Assembly: GCF_030499515.1 (NCBI RefSeq)
Contig: NZ_JASTWJ010000001.1
Span: forward strand, 2,294,001 to 2,358,000
Direction of reading: 5' to 3'
Source: Streptomyces sp. DT2A-34
GTDB taxonomy: Bacteria; Actinomycetota; Actinomycetes; Streptomycetales; Streptomycetaceae
Length of the DNA stretch: 64,000 bases
Below are positions 1-8,407 of this stretch, piece by piece. The position numbers were made by a program, and so were the translations under genes. The first letter of the stretch is position 1. Each line of letters begins with the position of its first letter. The notes under the pieces were generated by a model that did not search any database, was not told the DNA's origin, and saw only the letters and a list, made by a program, of their open reading frames with translations.

Positions 1-687
1 CCGATGATCGTCACGGAACTCGGGGTCCCGGTCGAGCTGTTCCACGACCACAACGGCTGCCTGCAGTCGATCCGCCAGGTCATCGAGGGCGGCCACCACG
101 GCAGCGACCTCGCCCTGCCGGTCCCGGAGGGCACGCTGCTGCAGAGTGCCCTCCATCAAGCCGAGGTAGTCCACGACGACAAGATCCAGGCGCCCATGGC
201 GCTCCACCATCCGGGCACACTCCCGCTCGATGTCGGCGACTGCGGGCGTGCTCCGGTCGCCGCCGAAACTCAGCAGGGCCGCGGTGTCCAGCTCCCGGGC
301 AGTCTCACGCAGTAGTTCGAACTCTTCTGGGCTCAGTTGCCTACTGCTGATCTTCCTCGTCGGCACGCCGCTCTCCGCGGCCAGAGTCCGTTCGAAGAGA
401 CCGGCATTGGCCATCTCCAGCGAGGCGACCAGGGCCGGGCGGCCCGCACGCAGGGCGCAGTGGCGGGCGACGGTGAGGGCCAGCATCGATTTGCCCATGG
501 CCGTGCGGGCGGCGATCACCGTGAGCCTGCCGGGACGCAGCCCGCCATCGAGCAAGCCGTCCAAGTCGGACAGGCCGGTCGCGACCCGGGGCCGGGCCGG
601 GGTGAGGGTCACGGTGCGGCGGTGGCTGCCTTCGCCGGCTGCCGTACGGCGGCGGGCATCGGCTTTACGGGCGTGGTTACGGACCAC
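1..687 (-). CDS. DnaB-like replicative helicase, C-terminal part missing (window edge)
   Basis: The minus-strand frame reads as the RecA-fold core of a DnaB-type hexameric helicase. It shows ATGLSDLDGLLDGGLRPG, then a Walker A segment ARTAMGKSML near 475-515, and the Walker B-like run LDLVVVDYLGLM near 160-190. The gene continues left of position 1, so its C-terminus is not visible. The reading frame is open to a stop at about 823-821. GTG codons at 687 and 783 are the possible starts and I chose 687, so the usual DnaB N-terminal domain is largely or wholly absent. Stand-alone DnaB C-terminal-domain proteins are common on Streptomyces plasmids and phage-like elements, which fits the accessory neighbours. 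The family is clear; the start and the helicase's role here are inferred. Confidence 0.75.
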   Translation of the reverse strand, partial: MVRNHARKADARRRTAAGEGSHRRTVTLTPARPRVATGLSDLDGLLDGGLRPGRLTVIAARTAMGKSMLALTVARHCALRAGRPALVASLEMANAGLFERTLAAESGVPTRKISSRQLSPEEFELLRETARELDTAALLSFGGDRSTPAVADIERECARMVERHGRLDLVVVDYLGLMEGTLQQRALRDRQGEVAAVVAALDDLADRLQAAVVVVEQLDRDPEFRDDHR

Positions 688-1093
688 AATGCTTCCGTTC
701 CGCGCGTGCGAGCCCGCGGTCCCACACGCGCAGACGCTCGCAGAGTCGACCGCTCGGGGGTGCTGGTGTTGATGCGCGGGCACCTGGGGCTCAACGCCCC
801 TTACCGTCCGCAGGACCGCTCAGGGACTCGCCGGGCCGACACCACGACGACGGCCATCGCTCATGAGCATAGCGAACGCTCCAGCCAGCGTCCGCTGTTC
901 GCCGCGCCGCGTGTCCTCTGACGTGCCGCTCCGGTGGGATGGCCGTCATTGCGGGCGGGCCATGCCGTTTCCGCGCAGGCGGACTTGGTGCCAGGATCAA
1001 CGCTGCGTCGCAGACTCCCAAGGTGACGCCGTCACGAGAAATTGCGCGATGACCATGTCCGTCCGTAGTCCGACTCTGGAACAGGCGGGGTTG
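688..1093. other. Intergenic gap, no gene recognised
   Basis: About 400 bases between the DnaB-like gene and the next small minus-strand gene. Open frames exist on both strands but none has recognisable protein character or a convincing ribosome binding site. A short inverted repeat TGACGCCGTCA lies near 1023-1033. I see nothing else. Confidence 0.4.
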
Positions 1094-1483
1094 TCAGGGC
1101 CCGTCAACGGCCGCATGGCTGTTGTGCGCTTCAGATGCTGGCGTGTGCTCTGGCTGCCGCGGGAGTTCGGTGCTGTCAGCGTAAGGATTGCAGTCCACGC
1201 AGCGGCGCATCGTGTCGGAGCCGTCGGGTCCGGTGACGACGACCCACCGCGTGCCGAGGTCGGGGCCTTCGCACTGACCACACCACACGGGCAGTTCTTG
1301 GGCCGGGCGCGGGGGAGGCGGGACGTCGCCGATGATGGCGTGCCGCGATCGGGCGAGATCGAGATGGAACGCGGCCATGTCCCGGTAAGCGCGGGCGAGT
1401 TCCAACTGGCCGTCGGCAAGCCAACTGCGGGCCTGGGAACCGAGGTTTTCTGCTGTGGCGAGGTGTTCGCTGGGCATGGGCAT
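1094..1483 (-). CDS. Small hypothetical protein with C4 zinc-ribbon-like motif
   Basis: 129 residues. The N-terminal half is predicted helical (AENLGSQARSWLADGQLELA onward, through a DMAAFHLDLARSRHAI stretch). The C-terminal half has WCGQCEGPDLGTRW followed by MRRCVDC, a CxxC...CxxC pair spaced like a zinc ribbon. No catalytic motif is visible. It lies downstream of another cysteine-rich protein in the same orientation, and the two probably belong to one accessory operon. Proteins of this style are frequent on Streptomyces mobile elements, where function is usually unknown. The reading frame is credible because the cysteine pairs and codon bias are coherent. No function is assigned. Confidence 0.6.
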   Translation of the reverse strand: MPMPSEHLATAENLGSQARSWLADGQLELARAYRDMAAFHLDLARSRHAIIGDVPPPPRPAQELPVWCGQCEGPDLGTRWVVVTGPDGSDTMRRCVDCNPYADSTELPRQPEHTPASEAHNSHAAVDGP

Positions 1484-1504
1484 ACGGTGCGCAGTACCTT
1501 CCGG

Positions 1505-2218
1505 TCAGGATGCGGGCTGAGACGGGGTGTCCCAGCAGCGACGGACCCTGGGACGAATACGCGGGACCGGTCGGCTGGGACGGACAGATACGGTGGGCGG
1601 CCCCTGCCGCCGACGACGTTCCAAGGCAAGGCAGAAGATGCACTGGGGTCCGCCGGCGGCGGCCGGATCAATGGGTGCACCGGGGTGGATCCGGCATCCG
1701 GTACTGCGGGGGCGTGAGAGTTCCCGGGCGATGACGAAGGCCGAGTGAACCAGATCCGCGACGCGCCAGAACGCCTCATCAGGAGAGCGGTAGTCAAGAT
1801 CCTGCACCGCATGGTTGAGGTCCAACCGGGTGTTCATGAGGGCAGCGTGGTCGTGGGGAGGATCCGGCACGGCCCATAGGGTCCCCCTGCCGTTCTTCGC
1901 CGCCTTGACGTGTGGTCGGCTGACCCGACGGTGCCGGTTGCACAGGAGGCAGTGGCCCCACCCGTCGGGTGCCTCCGTGTCCACGGGGCCTTGCGGATGC
2001 CGCCCGCAGCCGGTCGCGCTGCGGAATGGAGCCAGGTTCCGGGCCGTCACGAAGACGTCCCACAACGCGTCGGCAATGTCCTCGTACTCCGTCGGATCAG
2101 CCGGGTCGGGCAGATAGATCATCCGGTCATCGACACCGGGCAGCTTGTCACGCAGCTCCCGCATCAGGAAGGGGCGATTCGTAGGGACTCGATACGCAGA
2201 GTGCTCATACCCGTACAT
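1505..2218 (-). CDS. Hypothetical protein with two copies of a Cys/His motif
   Basis: 237 residues if translation starts at the ATG at 2218 (MYGYEHSAYRVPT). A longer frame continues upstream but its extension looks like non-coding sequence. The protein is an internal duplication. The first unit has GCGRHPQGPVDTEAP then CLLC; the second has GCRIHPGAPIDPAAAG then CIFC. Each unit is preceded by a helix-rich segment containing a DALWDVFVTARNLA or VADLVHSAFVIAREL pattern. The spacing CxxH(P)...CxxC suggests a metal site in each half. I do not recognise the family. It ends 21 bases before the next small zinc-ribbon gene, so co-transcription is likely. The ribosome binding site is weak, leaving the start uncertain. 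Confidence 0.6.
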   Translation of the reverse strand: MYGYEHSAYRVPTNRPFLMRELRDKLPGVDDRMIYLPDPADPTEYEDIADALWDVFVTARNLAPFRSATGCGRHPQGPVDTEAPDGWGHCLLCNRHRRVSRPHVKAAKNGRGTLWAVPDPPHDHAALMNTRLDLNHAVQDLDYRSPDEAFWRVADLVHSAFVIARELSRPRSTGCRIHPGAPIDPAAAGGPQCIFCLALERRRRQGPPTVSVRPSRPVPRIRPRVRRCWDTPSQPAS

Positions 2219-2634
2219 ACTGCAACAGGGTAGAGGCTTTTGCGGCCCGCGCCGGCCGCCGCTCCTAGGACATGCGAGTGCTGTGCGGCGAGCGCACCCA
2301 GCAACTCGATGAAGGCCATGAGGACCGCCCGACGCGGTCACGTCGCCCTCCACCGCCGGTACGGCTCGCTCATTGCCCCATGATGACGAAGGGCTTGGGC
2401 TGAACCGCTGCCGAGAGGACCTGCGGCAGGCGGGGCGGAGCCATCGTGAGCGCTGCAACAGGCTCCGTCTGGCGGAAACCTCCGTGGCGCGCAAGGCAGT
2501 CACGGCGGCGTGCCGTATCCAGCTCCAGGCGGCTATGCGCTGCACGGTCTCCGCTCGTCGGCGTGCCCGGGGCACCAGCGGTAGTAGCTGTCGTCGAGGT
2601 TACGGCTGGGCGCCGCCCGGCCGTACTGGGGATG
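2219..2634. other. Intergenic gap, no gene recognised
   Basis: About 415 bases between the duplicated Cys/His protein and the endonuclease VII-like gene. Several open frames cross it but they look like shadow frames with arginine/threonine-rich composition. No promoter, repeat or terminator stands out. Confidence 0.4.
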
Positions 2635-3300
2635 TCATCCGCCCCAGTGCCGGGTGTTGCAGCGATTACACAGCGGCGCGCGCACAAACCCGTGTGTGTG
2701 GCAGTGGTCCCACACACTCGCCCGCGCACTCAAACAGCCCGCGCACATGAACCGCGCAGCCGCCGACCAGCCCCGGCGCCCGGCGCGATCCACGCTGTAG
2801 CGCTCGCCCTCCAGCTCGCAGTCATACACCACGGCGTCTGCGGCACTGCCTCTCGGGCCGTAGCCGACGGCGGTGCGCTTGTACTCGCCGAGGTCGGCCA
2901 CCATCGCGTCCCCCACACGCTCGAACCAGCCATCGGAATCCTGTCCGTGGTGCACCCCCAGGCACGAGCACTGGCATTCCGCACCCGTCGCCTCCAGACA
3001 CGCCCTGGTGCAGCGCGACAGTCTCGACATATCCCGGCAGAGCACGACGAACCCATAGCGGTCAATCGCCGCCGTCACCAGCCGCGTAAGACAACTGCGC
3101 GGCAAAAGCCATCGGTCACCCTCGAACTCCGGGGAACGGACGCGCAACGTCTCGTGCAGCCATCGGCGGTTGCCCTTGCGAGCCGGGAGCTTGGCGACAA
3201 CCTGCCCGTCCAGCGGGAGCCACACCATCGCCACTGGCACTGTCCCGGGCTCTGTGACTACGCGTCCCTCAACGAGGCGAACCTCTAAGCGGGCCTCCAT
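2635..3300 (-). CDS. Endonuclease VII-like HNH protein
   Basis: 221 residues starting MEARLEVRLVEG; a start seven codons upstream is also possible. The C-terminus carries FMCAGCLSARASVWDHCHT, then GFVRAPLCNRCNTRHW, the DHCHxxGxVRxxLCxxCN signature of recombination endonuclease VII-type HNH nucleases, with two CxxC pairs for zinc. The central region has another cysteine cluster (CTRACLEATGAECQCSCLG). Endonuclease VII of phage T4 resolves branched DNA, and homologues are common in actinophages and mobile elements. The nuclease fold assignment is solid from the motif; the biological substrate is inferred. Its N-terminal 150 residues are not recognised. Confidence 0.75.
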   Translation of the reverse strand: MEARLEVRLVEGRVVTEPGTVPVAMVWLPLDGQVVAKLPARKGNRRWLHETLRVRSPEFEGDRWLLPRSCLTRLVTAAIDRYGFVVLCRDMSRLSRCTRACLEATGAECQCSCLGVHHGQDSDGWFERVGDAMVADLGEYKRTAVGYGPRGSAADAVVYDCELEGERYSVDRAGRRGWSAAARFMCAGCLSARASVWDHCHTHGFVRAPLCNRCNTRHWGG

Positions 3301-3632
3301 ACCGCCACGGTGACATGCCAACCGACAGTCAGGAACCCCGCCTCCACGCAGCAGAGCGATCCCGGCGGGTCGGCCGGATTCCTACACAATCTCGGTCCCG
3401 TTCGAATCCTGCCGGCCGGAGACTCCAATCTGTGGCCAAGCCCACTACGGCAAGTTGTAAGTTGCCGCCACAGTGACCCGCCCTCCGCAAAACCGCTGGT
3501 CACCCCCGTTCCCATCTGTTGGGTCCCCCGCCGAGGGCACCGACCTGCGCGCCGCAGAGTGATTCGGAGATGCATGATCGCTGAATCAGCCGACACGCAT
3601 CTTCGGCAGATACGCCGACATGGTCACGACGA

Positions 3633-3714
3633 GCGAATCTCCGCAGGTCACAGGGGTACGGCACGACCAGCCCTTGATTGCGGCTCCTGCCCAGGACTGG
3701 CATCTGCGGCCAAG
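3633..3714. repeat. Left copy of imperfect direct repeat flanking nuclease cassette
   Basis: The segment 3661-3713 matches 7624-7676 at 45 of 53 positions by eye, including identical GCACGACCAGCC and GGCTCCTGCCCAGGACT blocks and the end CTGCGGCCAA. Similarity extends leftwards through CGCAGGTCA. The two copies bracket the three-gene cassette at 4123-7346. Confidence 0.7.
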
Positions 3715-4032
3715 CGACATTGGCGTACCGCTTCAACTGGACGACGGGATGAATCACCAGCTGCCCACCCCCAACCGGCGGATTCCCTCGCTCCCGCGCT
3801 CTGAGTCCCCCGCCCGGCCACGGCAGGCCGTCGCAGTGCACTCGCCTTCCCGGATTGCGCCCCCAGGAGGCAGGGCCGACGCCCCACCCGCGCTCAGCAA
3901 GGCACAAGCCGGAGCGGTCAACCGCTCCGGGGTCCGAGAAGGGATCGCCAAGAAGGAGCACGTGGAGACCGGGAACCGTCCGGAGTCCTGGGCGTTTGCT
4001 GTGACTGCATGACGCGAATCACGCGTCGAGAT

Positions 4033-4044
4033 TGAGTCAACTCA
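4033..4044. promoter_or_regulatory. Palindromic element upstream of cassette
   Basis: TGAGTCAACTCA is a perfect inverted repeat (TGAGT/ACTCA) about 80 bases before the first cassette gene, inside a locally A+T-rich stretch. It could be an operator; no regulator is identified. Confidence 0.3.
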
Positions 4045-4106
4045 TCTTATTAACGGACAGGTTGGGAAAGGTGTGACTGTACGTTCCCCTGTGACCATTC
4101 TTGATC

Positions 4107-4121
4107 GTTCCTAGGGGGAAC
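4107..4121 (+). promoter_or_regulatory. Hairpin covering the Shine-Dalgarno site
   Basis: GTTCC-TAGGG-GGAAC immediately precedes the TTG start at 4123, and the Shine-Dalgarno purines lie in its loop and right arm. In mRNA this could reduce translation of the first cassette gene. The stem is short (5 bp), so regulation is only a possibility. Confidence 0.25.
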
Positions 4122-4122
4122 C

Positions 4123-5454
4123 TTGTCGCGTTCACGCGCGAGATTCTTGGCCTCGGCATGCGCCGGGGTCACCGCACTCACCGTTCTCGGCACCGCCCCA
4201 TCGGCGAGTGCCGCCGCGCCCAAGGAAGCCTGTACCGGCCTCTACAACGCCCGCATCACCTTCTGGGCGATGACGTGTAGCCAGCCGGGCGAGCCGATGA
4301 TCGGCGGTTTCGCCACCTGGCGCAACATACCGATCACTTTTGATCAGGTCGACACCGGGTCTACGACTGTGCAGGTGGCCAACTACCTGCGCGTCAGCCC
4401 GAACACGTCGAGCAGTCCGCTGGCTCCCAACATCGAGATCGGCCTGTACGCGGAGAAGACGGGGAAGACCACTCACACCTACGGGCCGCGCTGGTCGGAG
4501 CTGACCACCAGCGGTGGTCGCACGACAGCCATCAAGGCGGGGGTCAATCCGACCAAGCCGGACAAGCGCAATCACACCTACATGACCGTCCGCCAGGACA
4601 GCGGCAACCAGTGGGACGTGCTCTACGACTTCAACAAGGTCGGCTCCACCACCAAACAGCTCAAGGTGCTGGGCGGCAACACCAACCGTATCGACGTCGG
4701 TCTCGAGGTGATGGGACCGAAGTACATCAATGTCCCCTCGATCGCGAACCGTATGCAGTTCATGACCGGGAACAAGGTGTGGCAGCAAGTTGCGACGCCC
4801 AACGTGGCCAAGTCCGTCACGCTCCCCGTGTGCAGCACGAGCCACAAGCCGCCGAACTGCTTCACCACCAAGCTGACCGACAGCAGCAAGTTCACCCAGT
4901 GGACAGTGAGCAAGCCGCGTCGGCAGGCCGCCGCCGCGGCCTCCGCGGTCGCCGAGCCTGCTGCCCCGACGCACCCCCGGGACGCCGTCGCGGCGGGCCT
5001 GCCTGCCACGTTCAACGGCGTGGACCAGCAGGCTTTGCAAGCCTGCCTGGAGAACGACCCCGACAACTGCCTGGCCACGGTGCCCGGCCTGTCCGAGTGC
5101 GTGGTCACCGTACGGGTCTGCAACGCCGCCGCCCTGCCGTCGGGCGGAACTTCGGAAAACGCCGCGGCCGACGCGGACGTATCGGTCGCCGACATCCGGG
5201 CCCGGGCCGCAGCCGCCTTCGACGTCCCCAGTGACGCCCTCGCCGTCGAGCCGCCCACCTCACCCTCCGCGCTGAAGGCTCACCCGAACGCGGTCGACAG
5301 CAGCGGCGACTCCGCCTGGACCGTGACCTCCTCCAGCTCCACGCCCGGACTGCAGCGCACCGACCGCCGCTTCGACGGGTTCACCGCCCGCTACTCCGCA
5401 CACACCGGCGCACTGCTGGAGGCGTGCTGGGGCGACCTCTGCGATGCCTCGTGA
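4123..5454 (+). CDS. Secreted protein of unknown function, first gene of nuclease cassette
   Basis: 443 residues from a TTG start preceded by AGGGGGAACC. The N-terminus is a Sec signal peptide: RSRAR, then a hydrophobic core FLASACAGVTALTVLG, then SASA-AA as likely cleavage site near residue 30. The mature protein begins around AAPKEACTGLYN and contains several cysteines likely to form disulphides (ACTG, MTCSQ, PVCSTS, PNCFTT, QACLEN, NCLA, ECVV, VCNA, EACWGDLC). The first 260 residues look beta-rich; after a linker rich in Ala and Pro comes a second cysteine-containing domain. I do not recognise either domain. The next gene starts 55 bases downstream and encodes a secreted NucA/NucB-type DNase, so a role linked to that nuclease is inferred, not shown. 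Confidence 0.75.
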   Translation: MSRSRARFLASACAGVTALTVLGTAPSASAAAPKEACTGLYNARITFWAMTCSQPGEPMIGGFATWRNIPITFDQVDTGSTTVQVANYLRVSPNTSSSPLAPNIEIGLYAEKTGKTTHTYGPRWSELTTSGGRTTAIKAGVNPTKPDKRNHTYMTVRQDSGNQWDVLYDFNKVGSTTKQLKVLGGNTNRIDVGLEVMGPKYINVPSIANRMQFMTGNKVWQQVATPNVAKSVTLPVCSTSHKPPNCFTTKLTDSSKFTQWTVSKPRRQAAAAASAVAEPAAPTHPRDAVAAGLPATFNGVDQQALQACLENDPDNCLATVPGLSECVVTVRVCNAAALPSGGTSENAAADADVSVADIRARAAAAFDVPSDALAVEPPTSPSALKAHPNAVDSSGDSAWTVTSSSSTPGLQRTDRRFDGFTARYSAHTGALLEACWGDLCDAS

Positions 5455-5509
5455 TCACCACGTGCCGCAGATACCCCGCCGCTTCCGCACGCCCGCAAGG
5501 AGTCCACTG

Positions 5510-6799
5510 GTGAACATACGCACCGCACTCATACGTCTCGCCCGCGCCACCGCCACCACCGCGGCCCTGACACTGCTCACCGCGGCCACCACCGCAGCCA
5601 CCCACGCCGCGGCGACCACGAACGACCCGGCCCCCGAGGCCACGGTGTTCGTCGACGCCGCCTCTCTCCCCGCCGACGAACTGCGCGGCCTCGACCAGCC
5701 CATCCCATACGCCGACTACGCCCGATCCCACGGACCTAAGTCCGCGGCTCCACGGGCAGCGGCCGACCCCGCCCCCGGCGACCAACAGGATCTGCGCCAG
5801 CAGTGCGCCAACCACGCCGCGCAGGCCAAAACCGCCACCGGCTGGCTCAAGTCCCGCTTCGAAAGCTGCCAGAAGCGCCCCTTCGACCTGGTCCTGCGAG
5901 ACGTCAGGGGCACCACCACGCTCGGCCGCCTCAAGTTCGACCAATGGGTCCTCGGCTTCGCCTACGACGGCAGCCGGCGCGTCGACTACGTCGCCAGCAT
6001 CGAGAACATATGGGTCCAGCCGATACCCACCGAGGACGCCACCAAGTGGCGGATCGGCCAACACTTCCACCACAGCGTCAACGCCTCCAGCAGCGATCCA
6101 GACCCTCAGATGACCGCGCCGCAGACCGTGAACCGTGACGAACTACTCGGCGTGTGGGACACCAATCCCCACTGGAGCCTCACCTACACCTCCCCGGACA
6201 AGGGCGCCCTGTTCGACCAGGGCAACCAGCAGCGCGTCTTCTCGACCGTCGCGATGGACCTGAGCGCCAGCTCCCCCAACTCCGCCCCCTTCACCGGGGG
6301 AAGCAACGTCTACAACTCCAGCGTCCGCTACGACTACGCCGGACCGGTCGCGGGCAAGCACAAAGGCACCGTCTTCACCAAGGCCCGTGTGGAACTCGTG
6401 ATGAGCCAGAAGGACCCCGCGGTCAACGAAAGCGCCGTGCACATCTACGACGCCCTGAACCGCCCCGAGCGCACCTTCCCCTCCTGGCCCGGAAAGAGCG
6501 TCCCAGGAGCGAAGGAACCCCTGCGCCGAGTCGTCGATCCGAAGAAGATCGAAGACAATCGCAAGAAGTCCATCAAGGAATGCAAGAAGGTCTGGGGCGA
6601 CTACGCCGGCAGCGGCCTGGAGTGCGACGAGTACCCCTTCGCCTCCACCAAGGAAGGGTCCACCAAGGGCGACAACCGCTTCTCCGTCCGGCTGATCGAC
6701 GGCCCGGACAACCGCAAGGGCGGAGAGCGCCTCAACGAGATGTACACCCTCAACCGCATCCTGGACGGCGACCCCTTCTACGTGAAGATCACCAACTAG
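5510..6799 (+). CDS. Secreted NucA/NucB-type deoxyribonuclease
   Basis: 429 residues from GTG at 5510, with AAGGAG seven bases upstream. A signal peptide is visible (NIRTALIRLARATATTAALT onward, to about residue 35, ending near THAAA). The C-terminal 80 residues carry the NucA/NucB DNase signature: ECDEYPFASTKEG, then GDNRFSVRLIDGPDNRKGG, then LNRILDGDPFYVKI. In Bacillus this family is an extracellular or sporulation-associated DNase. The roughly 300-residue segment before it (LRQQCANHAAQAKTATGWLK, then RPFDLVLRDVRG) resembles the N-terminal region often found with secreted actinobacterial NucA/NucB proteins but has no function I can name. The family assignment is confident. Its role as a toxin, scavenger or competition nuclease is inferred. 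Confidence 0.85.
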   Translation: MNIRTALIRLARATATTAALTLLTAATTAATHAAATTNDPAPEATVFVDAASLPADELRGLDQPIPYADYARSHGPKSAAPRAAADPAPGDQQDLRQQCANHAAQAKTATGWLKSRFESCQKRPFDLVLRDVRGTTTLGRLKFDQWVLGFAYDGSRRVDYVASIENIWVQPIPTEDATKWRIGQHFHHSVNASSSDPDPQMTAPQTVNRDELLGVWDTNPHWSLTYTSPDKGALFDQGNQQRVFSTVAMDLSASSPNSAPFTGGSNVYNSSVRYDYAGPVAGKHKGTVFTKARVELVMSQKDPAVNESAVHIYDALNRPERTFPSWPGKSVPGAKEPLRRVVDPKKIEDNRKKSIKECKKVWGDYAGSGLECDEYPFASTKEGSTKGDNRFSVRLIDGPDNRKGGERLNEMYTLNRILDGDPFYVKITN

Positions 6800-6818
6800 C
6801 AGGAAGACACCACTGACC

Positions 6819-7346
6819 ATGGCGCTTCTCGCCGAACACAACGTCACCGCCACCCCCGGCCGCCGCGTGCTGGAGGTCTACGACGCGGACGCCTACCTCG
6901 GCGACGAAGCAGCCATGGACGCCGCAGAGACACAGGTGGTGGCCGGCAACGGCTACCACCTGTACCTCCTCAGCCTGCAACCGGACATGAAAGTCCAGAT
7001 GACGATCCGCATCTGGGACACACCACCCACCCCGCCCACCGAGGCCGAAGGCCACACCGACGTCAGCCTCGAATCCGAAACAGGCATCCTGGTCATCGGC
7101 CAACTCGACCGCGGACCCGCCGACGAGATCACCCTGCCCCGCCCCGGCGTCTACGAAGGCCACGCCTGGTGGCAACACCGCCAAGCAGCAGGCGACTACT
7201 ACAACACCACCCTCGACCAGCTCACCGACGACGCCCCCGAAGACCAGCTCACCGAAGCCTGGAACAACTGCCCCGTCACCGAACGCTACGTCCTCGACCT
7301 CGCCTACACCCGCGAACCCGAACCCATCGACGACGAAGACCTGTAA
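6819..7346 (+). CDS. Small acidic cytosolic protein, possible nuclease partner
   Basis: 175 residues beginning MALLAEHNVTATPGRRVLEV, with no signal peptide or membrane segment. It follows the DNase stop by 19 bases, so it is in the same transcript. The sequence is rich in Asp and Glu (YDADAYLGDEAAMDAAE, LTDDAPEDQLTEAW, EPEPIDDEDL) and contains many aromatic beta-strand-like segments. I do not recognise the family. The pairing of a secreted nuclease gene with a downstream intracellular acidic protein resembles toxin-immunity or DNA-mimic inhibitor arrangements, but this is inference from position and charge only. Confidence 0.7.
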   Translation: MALLAEHNVTATPGRRVLEVYDADAYLGDEAAMDAAETQVVAGNGYHLYLLSLQPDMKVQMTIRIWDTPPTPPTEAEGHTDVSLESETGILVIGQLDRGPADEITLPRPGVYEGHAWWQHRQAAGDYYNTTLDQLTDDAPEDQLTEAWNNCPVTERYVLDLAYTREPEPIDDEDL

Positions 7347-8407
7347 GGGGGGCCTGCCGATAGCCCGTCGATCACACGAAGGTGCCCCACACAGGTAGTC
7401 AGCCACCCCATCAGCACCAGCGCCGAGACCGGCCCGATGGGCCCCGCTCAGGTCTTCCTGACTAACAACTGAAGCCATCGAGGGATCATCAGCCCGTGTC
7501 GGACGACTTGTCCATCGTGGGCGGGGGTTCCGCAGCCGCGCGGACCGCTCCCGGCGGTAGCGGCACCAGCCGCGCCCGCCCCTCAACCGCCACGGTGGCG
7601 CAAATGCGCAGGTCAGCGCCGTGCGCACGACCAGCCATGTTTTGTGGCTCCTGCCCAGGACTCGGACCTGCGGCCAACAGCCGCGCCGTGTCACAGGTAC
7701 AGAGTGGACTCCACGGTGATCCGTGATCTCGGAGACCATCGCCCGCCCCCGTTCTCATCTGCCTGATGCCCGCCGGGGGGCATCACGCATTATGCAACTG
7801 ACCTGGCGTTTCTCCACCCAGGTAGCCGTTCTGTTCCGCCTCGGGCTCCTCATCCGCGCCGTTTGCGTGAGCGGATGGGAGGCCAGGCTCCGACAGCGAC
7901 TCTCCCCCCATCCATGTCGGCCGCAGAGCATCTTCGGCGAGCGTCGGCCTCCGGCAGCGACCGGCCCGCCACCGGCGCATTTGTGCCAGCGTCTCAGCCC
8001 TCCTCGTCGTCCCCGCGCCGACGGAGCACTCGCTCGGCAGTCCCGCTGGAGAGCTTGCCCGTCACCGATGATCTGGCTCGGTCGAGGGTCTCGCTGCCTG
8101 TCGCGATCGCCGTCGTTGTGACTTCCACGGGCGGCTCGGGATCGAGCACGGTCGACAGTCATTGGACGCGAGACGATGGGTGGACGCGGGCCGCGGAGGT
8201 GAGGGACACCTTCGTGTTGGCCGTGCCGACAGCCGCATCCACGCGGGCCATCAGACGCTCGGTGCTACGTGAGATGAGTTCCATCCGGTTCTGCCGGGCA
8301 GCCCGAAAATGCGAGGCGATGCCGGTCCAGCTCACCCGGAGACGCATCCAGCACGCGGTCGCTGAATGTCGTCATCCATCGTCGGCTCCTGAAGTGGCTC
8401 TTCGCAA
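7347..8407. other. Gap with right repeat copy and probable gene debris
   Basis: About 1.06 kb after the cassette. It holds the right copy of the flanking direct repeat (7598-7679). On the minus strand around 8060-8347 a frame interrupted by stops reads MELISRSTERLMARVDAAVG and similar runs, which may be a decayed gene, but I cannot identify it. Nothing else is supported. Confidence 0.4.
7598..7679. repeat. Right copy of imperfect direct repeat flanking nuclease cassette
   Basis: Matches 3633-3714 as described there. It begins with the block GCGCAGGTCAGCGCC and continues with GCACGACCAGCC and GGCTCCTGCCCAGGACT. The two copies are about 3.96 kb apart. Confidence 0.7.

Larger units (their letters stand above)
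3301..4122. other. Long non-coding gap with repeat copy and cassette promoter region
   Basis: About 820 bases without a convincing gene. It contains a T-arm-like string TTCGAATC near 3401 that does not fold as a tRNA, the left copy of an imperfect direct repeat (3633-3714), and an A+T-richer stretch just upstream of the secreted-protein gene. Open frames here (for example minus strand 3500-3961) have no recognisable protein features. Confidence 0.5.

Noticed and set aside
3391..3425. T-arm-like string TTCGAATC resembling a tRNA 3' end
   Set aside because: The 5-bp T-stem does not pair and no matching acceptor or anticodon arm lies upstream.
8060..8347. Minus-strand run resembling a decayed membrane-effector N-terminus (ARVDAAVGTANTKVSLTSA)
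   Set aside because: The similarity is too short and the frame is broken, so no family can be claimed.
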